Assembly (NCBI RefSeq): GCF_002217395.1
Contig: NZ_MUHD01000034.1
Coordinates: 1-64,000, forward strand
DNA length: 64,000 nucleotides
Source of the DNA: Flavobacterium plurextorum
Lineage (GTDB): Bacteria; Bacteroidota; Bacteroidia; Flavobacteriales; Flavobacteriaceae
Direction of reading: 5' to 3'
A model generated the notes under the pieces. It was given only the letters and a program-made list of their open reading frames with translations, was not told the DNA's origin and made no database searches. Numbering within the stretch: position 1 is the first letter of the stretch; the number at the start of each line of letters is the position of its first letter. The translations under genes were made by a program, and so were the position numbers. Below, piece after piece: positions 59,024-64,000 of the stretch.

Positions 59024-62000
59024 ATGAATAAGAAAACCATTCATTTTATAAAAAAAACGTTACGTGTACTATTGTGGTGCTTGGTTTCTGTAGTTATACT
59101 TTTATTGCTTCTTATAGTGTTAATTCAGGTTCCGTCCGTTCAGAATTATGTAAAAGACAAAGCAGTTACTTATCTTCAAGACAAAATTAAAACCAAAGTT
59201 TCCTTAGATCATATCTCTATTAAATTTCCAAAAGACATAGTTCTGGAAGGATTTTATTTTGAAGATCAAAAAAAAGATACACTTCTGGCAGGAAAACGTT
59301 TAGAATTGGATGTTGATCTTTTTAAAATTGCCAGCAGTGAACTAGAGATTAACTCTGTTTCATTAGAAAATGTAAAAGCCAATATTTCGCGAAACAAAAA
59401 CGGCGTTTTCAATTTCGATTATATCATCAAGGCCTTCGAATCTAAAGAGCCAAAGGCAGAAGATCCCGATAGTAAACCCTTCAAAATATCAGTTGTAAAA
59501 ATAAATCTCGATAACGTTAATTTCAATTTTAAAGATGATTATTCGAAGAACGATGTTCGTGTAAAATTGGCGCATTTTGATACCAAATTCAAAGAATTTG
59601 ATCTCGATAAAATGAATTTTGATATTCCGAATATTGATCTTGACGGATTAAAATTAGTTTTGAATCAGTATGTTGTAGAAAAAATTGCCGAAGCTTCAGT
59701 AAAAACTGCAGATACAATTTCGCAGCGAACGGATTTCAATTTAAAAGTAGGTAAAATCAGTTTGTCAAAAATTGATATTGCTTATGATAACAAAGATTCA
59801 AAATTAGATTCAGGAATAAAACTCGGCAGTCTAAAATTATCATTCAATGAAATTAATTTAAACAAACAGCTCGTAGATCTAAATGCTTTCGAACTTAAAG
59901 ATTTAAGCGGAAATCTGAGATTAGGAATAAAAGACAAACAAATTCAAACTCCAAATTTAGATACAACAGCAATCAAGCAAGCTGGCTGGAAAGCGAAGCT
60001 AAATAAAATCGACATAGAAAATGTTGCTTTTAAATTTGATGATATGCAGTCAAAACCAACTTCAAAAGGTTTAGATTACAGTCATCTAGATTTAAGTAAA
60101 ATGAATTTTCAGGCTGAGAAATTGTATTACGCCAATGACACAATTTCGGGAAATATAAAAGTGCTGACTGTAAACGAAAAAAGCGGCTTAAATATTCAGG
60201 CTTTAAAAACAGATTTCTTTTACGGACCCAAAAATGCTTTTTTGGATAACTTGTATTTAAAGACGCCTCAAACTCTTGTAAAAGATAAAATAAAGGTAGA
60301 ATATAAATCGCTTGCGGCCTTGCAAAAAGACATTTCAAATCTTGTGATTGATGCCAGTTTAAAAGAATCGAAAATAGGTTTTAAAGACATTTTATTGTTT
60401 GTTCCGGATTTACAAAAAACAAATCCTTTTAAAAGTAATCCAAATGCAGTTTTATATGTAAACAGCCGCGTGAGTGGAAAGGTAAAAGACTTAAATATTC
60501 CGAAATTTGAAATGAGTGGAATTGGAACCACAAAAGTTTCTCTTTCGGGAAAAATTACGGGACTTCCTGACGCGCAAAAAGCGTATTATGATTTAGACAT
60601 TAAAAAACTGTCGAGCACTTCAAAAGATATTAATTCGTTTGTGCCTGCGGGAACAATTCCAAAAAATATTCAATTGCCGTCTCAGCTTAATCTAAGCGGA
60701 AAGTTTAAAGGTTCGGCTCAGAATTTTAAAACCAATCTGACTTTAAACAGCAGTTTTGGAAATGCAAAAGTGGATGCTTTATTTGATCAACGAATTAAAA
60801 AAAGAGAGAAATACGATGCGACTGTTTATTTGCTTGATTTTGATTTAGGAAGATTGATCAAAAATGACTCAATCGGAAAAATTACGCTTAAAGCGAAAGT
60901 AAAAGGAAACGGCCTAGATCCAAAAACGGCAAATGCAGCAATTGACGGATTGGTAAAGAAAGCAGTTTTTAATCGTTATACTTATAAAGATTTAGCATTA
61001 AAGGGAAATATTGCAAATGGCTCTTTTGCCGTAGAATCAGGAATGCAGGATCCTAATTTGAATTTTAATCTAACAGCAAGTGGTGATACGAAAGATAAAT
61101 ATCCAACAGTAAAACTTAAATTAAACCTTGATATTGCCGATTTAGAAAAACTGAATCTGCATGCTGGTCCAATGAAACTGCGCGGAAATGTCGACGCAGA
61201 TATCGCAAATAGCAATCCAGATTTTTTGAACGGAAAAGTGTTTCTTTCAAATATTCAGATTTTACAGGATACTGAACCAATTGTTTTAGATTCAGTTCGT
61301 TTAATTGCTTTTTCAGATAATACTAGAAATAATATTAAAATATCTTCTCAGTTTTTAAAAGCAGAAGTAGATGGAAAATACAAATTGACAACTTTGACAG
61401 CAGCCATTAAAAAATCATTGTCAAAATATATCGATTTAAAAAATCCGAAAGTAAACGGAGAATCTGATGAACAAAGATTGGCTTTTACCTTGACCGTAAA
61501 TAATGATCCAATTTTGTTTAAACTGATTCCAAAACTTACCAGTTTAGAACCCATTAAAATCTCTGGAAAATATAATAACGTAACTGATTCTTTAGAAGTA
61601 AAAGGAACAATTCCAAGAATTGTATATGCTGAAAATACAATTGCTGACGGAAAAATTAATATCGAAGCTAAAGAAACTGCTTTAGAATATTCAGTTTCAA
61701 TTGCAACAATTGAAAGCGGTTCGTTAAAAATTCCATTCACCAGTTTGTCTGGAAAAGTTGAAAATAATATACTGAATTATGCACTTGAAGTCAAAGATGC
61801 AAAAGAGAAACAGCAGTATTTTATTGCAGGAGAATTTAAGGCAGAAGATTCAAAAAACATATTTAAAATAGATGCTGAAAATTTCATTTTAAATTATGAC
61901 AAATGGAATATTGATTCTGAGAATGCGATTGAATTTGGAGGCAAGCGTTTGTATGTTGATAGATTCTATTTGGATAATAACGGAAATGAATTAAAAGTTC

Positions 62001-64000
62001 AATCTCAGGGAATACAAGATAATGCGCCGCTTCAAGTTGATTTTGTGAACTTCAAAATTGAAACCATTATGAATATGGTTAAAAAAGACGAGCTGCTGAT
62101 GCAAGGTTTGATTAACGGTTCTGCTTTAGTTGAAAATATAATGACGAACCCAATTTTTACTTCAAATTTAAAAATTGATGATTTTACTTTTAAAGGTGAA
62201 AAAGTTGGAGATTTAGAAGTAAAAGTAGACAACAAAGCGGCAAATCTTTTGGCAGCAAATGTGACTTTGAGTGATGAAGGGAATGATGTTAATTTGAATG
62301 GAACATACACAATTGATGCTGGAAATTTTGATTTTGACGTTGCCATAAATAAACTGAATATTAAAAGTATTCAAGGCTTTAGTATGGGAAACATTACTGA
62401 GGGAACAGGATACTTATCGGGTAATTTTAAAATTATAGGAAACACAGCTGCTCCAAAAATAAACGGAGAACTTAATTTTAATGATGCCGGTTTTAGAGTA
62501 ACGCAGTTAAACTCTTATTTTAAAACAGGGAATGAAACAATTGCTTTTAATAACGAAACCATTTTATTTGATAAATTCTCTCTTTCTGATGAGAATGAAA
62601 ATGAATTAGAGGTAAATGGAACTATAAAATCGACAGATTTTAGAAATTATAATTTTGATTTAGCGGTTACTGCAGACGATTTTAGAGCAATACATTCTAA
62701 AGAAGTTGATAATGATTTATTCTATGGAGATTTATTTTTAGACACCAAACTTACTATCAAAGGAAATCTTGAAAGTCCTGTGGTTGGCGGAACAATCAAA
62801 ATTAATAAAGAAACTAAGTTTACGGTTGTAATGCCGCAATCAGATCCTTCGATCGCAGATCGTGAAGGAATTGTAGAGTTTGTTGATGAAGATAATATGT
62901 ATTTAAAACAAACTGTCGATTTGCAAAATAAACTGGATCAATCGCAAGTAAAAGGGATGGATGTAAATGTTGCGATTTCAATTGATAAAGAAGCAGAACT
63001 AACTTTGTTGATTGATAAAGCAAATGGAGATTATTTAAAATTAAAAGGCGAGGCAGAATTAGTTGGTGGAATTGACCAGTCAGGAAAAACAACTTTGACA
63101 GGGAAATATGAATTTTCGGATGGTGCGTATGAAATGAATTTTAACGGAATTAAAAGGAAATTCGATATTCAAAAAGGAAGTTACATCACTTGGAATGGTG
63201 AGCCTACAATGGCAAATTTAAATATTACAGCAATTTATAAAGTAAATGCTGCACCGATTGATTTGTTAGGAAGTCAGCTGAAAAGTGAGACGCAGGCAAT
63301 GCAAAATACTTATAAGCAAAAACTTCCTTTTCAGACGTTGTTGAAAATGAATGGAGAATTAATGAAACCGGATATTTCTTTTGGAATCAATCTGCCAGAT
63401 GGTAATTACGATGTTTCTTCGGATGTTGTAACGAAAACAAAAGCTAAACTGAAGCAGTTAGAACAAGATCCTGCGGAATTAAATAAACAGGTTTTTGCAC
63501 TTTTATTATTGAATCGATTTGTGGGCGAAAATCCGTTTGCAAGCGAGAGCGGAGGCACAAGTGCAGAATCTTTGGCAAGACAAAGTGTGAGTAAAATTCT
63601 TTCGCAGCAATTAAATAATCTGGCAGGTGAATTAATTACAGGATTTGAAATTAATTTTGATTTAGAATCATCAGAAGATTACACTTCTGGAACGATGCAA
63701 AATCGAACTGACTTGAATGTTGCGGTTTCTAAAAAACTACTTGATGATCGTTTAAAAGTAACTGTTGGAAGCAGTTTTGGAGTTGAAGGCGCAGAACGTG
63801 CCAATGAAGAAAGTACCAATATTGCCGGTGATGTTGCCTTGGATTATCAAATTACAAAAGACGGCCGATATATGGTTCGTGCTTATAGAAAAAATCAATA
63901 TCAAGTTGCGGTAGAAGGGCAGGTTGTAGAAACAGGAGTTGCTTTTATTATTACGATGAGTTACAATAAGTTTAGAGAACTTTTTCATCGTTCAGAACAA
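59024..64000 (+). CDS. tamB: Translocation and assembly module protein TamB (3' end cut by the window)
   Basis: 1659 codons in frame with no stop to the window edge. An N-terminal membrane anchor (LRVLLWCLVSVVILLLLLIV) is followed by AsmA-like and long beta-solenoid repeats (ISIKFPKDIVLEGFYFEDQK, NFKLKVGKISLSKIDIAY-like). The C-terminal DUF490 block is present: LDLLGSQLKSETQ-like, LPDGNYDVSSDVV and DYQITKDGRYMVRAYRKN. TamB bridges inner and outer membrane and takes part in lipid transport and barrel assembly. The C-terminus is nearly reached, so only some tens of residues should be missing. The ATG follows the palindrome at 58952. Confidence 0.93.
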   Translation, partial: MNKKTIHFIKKTLRVLLWCLVSVVILLLLLIVLIQVPSVQNYVKDKAVTYLQDKIKTKVSLDHISIKFPKDIVLEGFYFEDQKKDTLLAGKRLELDVDLFKIASSELEINSVSLENVKANISRNKNGVFNFDYIIKAFESKEPKAEDPDSKPFKISVVKINLDNVNFNFKDDYSKNDVRVKLAHFDTKFKEFDLDKMNFDIPNIDLDGLKLVLNQYVVEKIAEASVKTADTISQRTDFNLKVGKISLSKIDIAYDNKDSKLDSGIKLGSLKLSFNEINLNKQLVDLNAFELKDLSGNLRLGIKDKQIQTPNLDTTAIKQAGWKAKLNKIDIENVAFKFDDMQSKPTSKGLDYSHLDLSKMNFQAEKLYYANDTISGNIKVLTVNEKSGLNIQALKTDFFYGPKNAFLDNLYLKTPQTLVKDKIKVEYKSLAALQKDISNLVIDASLKESKIGFKDILLFVPDLQKTNPFKSNPNAVLYVNSRVSGKVKDLNIPKFEMSGIGTTKVSLSGKITGLPDAQKAYYDLDIKKLSSTSKDINSFVPAGTIPKNIQLPSQLNLSGKFKGSAQNFKTNLTLNSSFGNAKVDALFDQRIKKREKYDATVYLLDFDLGRLIKNDSIGKITLKAKVKGNGLDPKTANAAIDGLVKKAVFNRYTYKDLALKGNIANGSFAVESGMQDPNLNFNLTASGDTKDKYPTVKLKLNLDIADLEKLNLHAGPMKLRGNVDADIANSNPDFLNGKVFLSNIQILQDTEPIVLDSVRLIAFSDNTRNNIKISSQFLKAEVDGKYKLTTLTAAIKKSLSKYIDLKNPKVNGESDEQRLAFTLTVNNDPILFKLIPKLTSLEPIKISGKYNNVTDSLEVKGTIPRIVYAENTIADGKINIEAKETALEYSVSIATIESGSLKIPFTSLSGKVENNILNYALEVKDAKEKQQYFIAGEFKAEDSKNIFKIDAENFILNYDKWNIDSENAIEFGGKRLYVDRFYLDNNGNELKVQSQGIQDNAPLQVDFVNFKIETIMNMVKKDELLMQGLINGSALVENIMTNPIFTSNLKIDDFTFKGEKVGDLEVKVDNKAANLLAANVTLSDEGNDVNLNGTYTIDAGNFDFDVAINKLNIKSIQGFSMGNITEGTGYLSGNFKIIGNTAAPKINGELNFNDAGFRVTQLNSYFKTGNETIAFNNETILFDKFSLSDENENELEVNGTIKSTDFRNYNFDLAVTADDFRAIHSKEVDNDLFYGDLFLDTKLTIKGNLESPVVGGTIKINKETKFTVVMPQSDPSIADREGIVEFVDEDNMYLKQTVDLQNKLDQSQVKGMDVNVAISIDKEAELTLLIDKANGDYLKLKGEAELVGGIDQSGKTTLTGKYEFSDGAYEMNFNGIKRKFDIQKGSYITWNGEPTMANLNITAIYKVNAAPIDLLGSQLKSETQAMQNTYKQKLPFQTLLKMNGELMKPDISFGINLPDGNYDVSSDVVTKTKAKLKQLEQDPAELNKQVFALLLLNRFVGENPFASESGGTSAESLARQSVSKILSQQLNNLAGELITGFEINFDLESSEDYTSGTMQNRTDLNVAVSKKLLDDRLKVTVGSSFGVEGAERANEESTNIAGDVALDYQITKDGRYMVRAYRKNQYQVAVEGQVVETGVAFIITMSYNKFRELFHRSEQ

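Overview
The window looks like a chromosome segment of a Flavobacterium-type Bacteroidota (class Flavobacteriia). The support is: low GC with a strong AT bias; a type IX secretion system (T9SS) substrate followed by PorP/SprF and OmpA genes; SusC/SusD and several TonB-dependent receptors; a lipoprotein with an SDD export signal behind its lipobox; -7 boxes of the Bacteroidota form TAnnTTTG; and housekeeping genes (era, der, alaS, tamB, lemA) in flavobacterial neighbourhoods. Species cannot be fixed from the sequence alone.

Layout. (1) 0.2-15.8 kb: an operon for a 4351-residue T9SS type B adhesin, its PorP/SprF partner and an OmpA-family protein. (2) 16.2-34.4 kb: accessory DNA that reads as an integrative mobilizable element. 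It has a MobC/MobB relaxosome with an oriT-like palindrome, two small unknown genes, long imperfect inverted repeats, and a nutrient or peptide locus (MauE-like membrane protein, DUF6520 peptide, S9 peptidase, SusD, SusC). It continues with an XRE regulator, structured non-coding DNA, an unknown 238-residue protein, a small recombinase-associated protein and a large serine recombinase. Its right end abuts broken copies of an initiator tRNA. (3) 34.2-37.8 kb: a recombination hot spot next to the intact tRNA-fMet. It holds two 369-bp tandem units, each a GIY-YIG gene joined to a tRNA 3' half, then two promoterless-looking gene cassettes bounded by attC-like imperfect palindromes. (4) 37.9-64 kb: mostly core genes (era, der, an outer-membrane barrel, DUF2490, a TonB receptor with an Rrf2 regulator, LemA/TPM genes, MerR, an M23 peptidase, alaS, an ABC exporter, a lipoprotein, a GSCFA protein, and tamB cut by the window end).

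How the parts work together. The SusC-SusD-S9 genes form one leftward operon, which fits import of an oligopeptide or similar substrate with proteolysis. It converges on the rightward MauE-DUF6520 pair, which suggests thiol/disulfide handling and a small four-cysteine exported peptide. A perfect Bacteroidota promoter overlaps the susC start codon on the opposite strand and leads, about 75 nt later, to an intrinsic terminator. This predicts a cis-antisense RNA over the susC leader.

Strongest leads: the two cassettes, in which each cassette's own 5' end is complementary to its own 3' core site as in integron cassettes; the antisense RNA at susC; the three reiterated promoter/operator units before the MauE gene; the DUF6520/MauE/S9/SusCD locus; and the tRNA-half/GIY-YIG tandem array.
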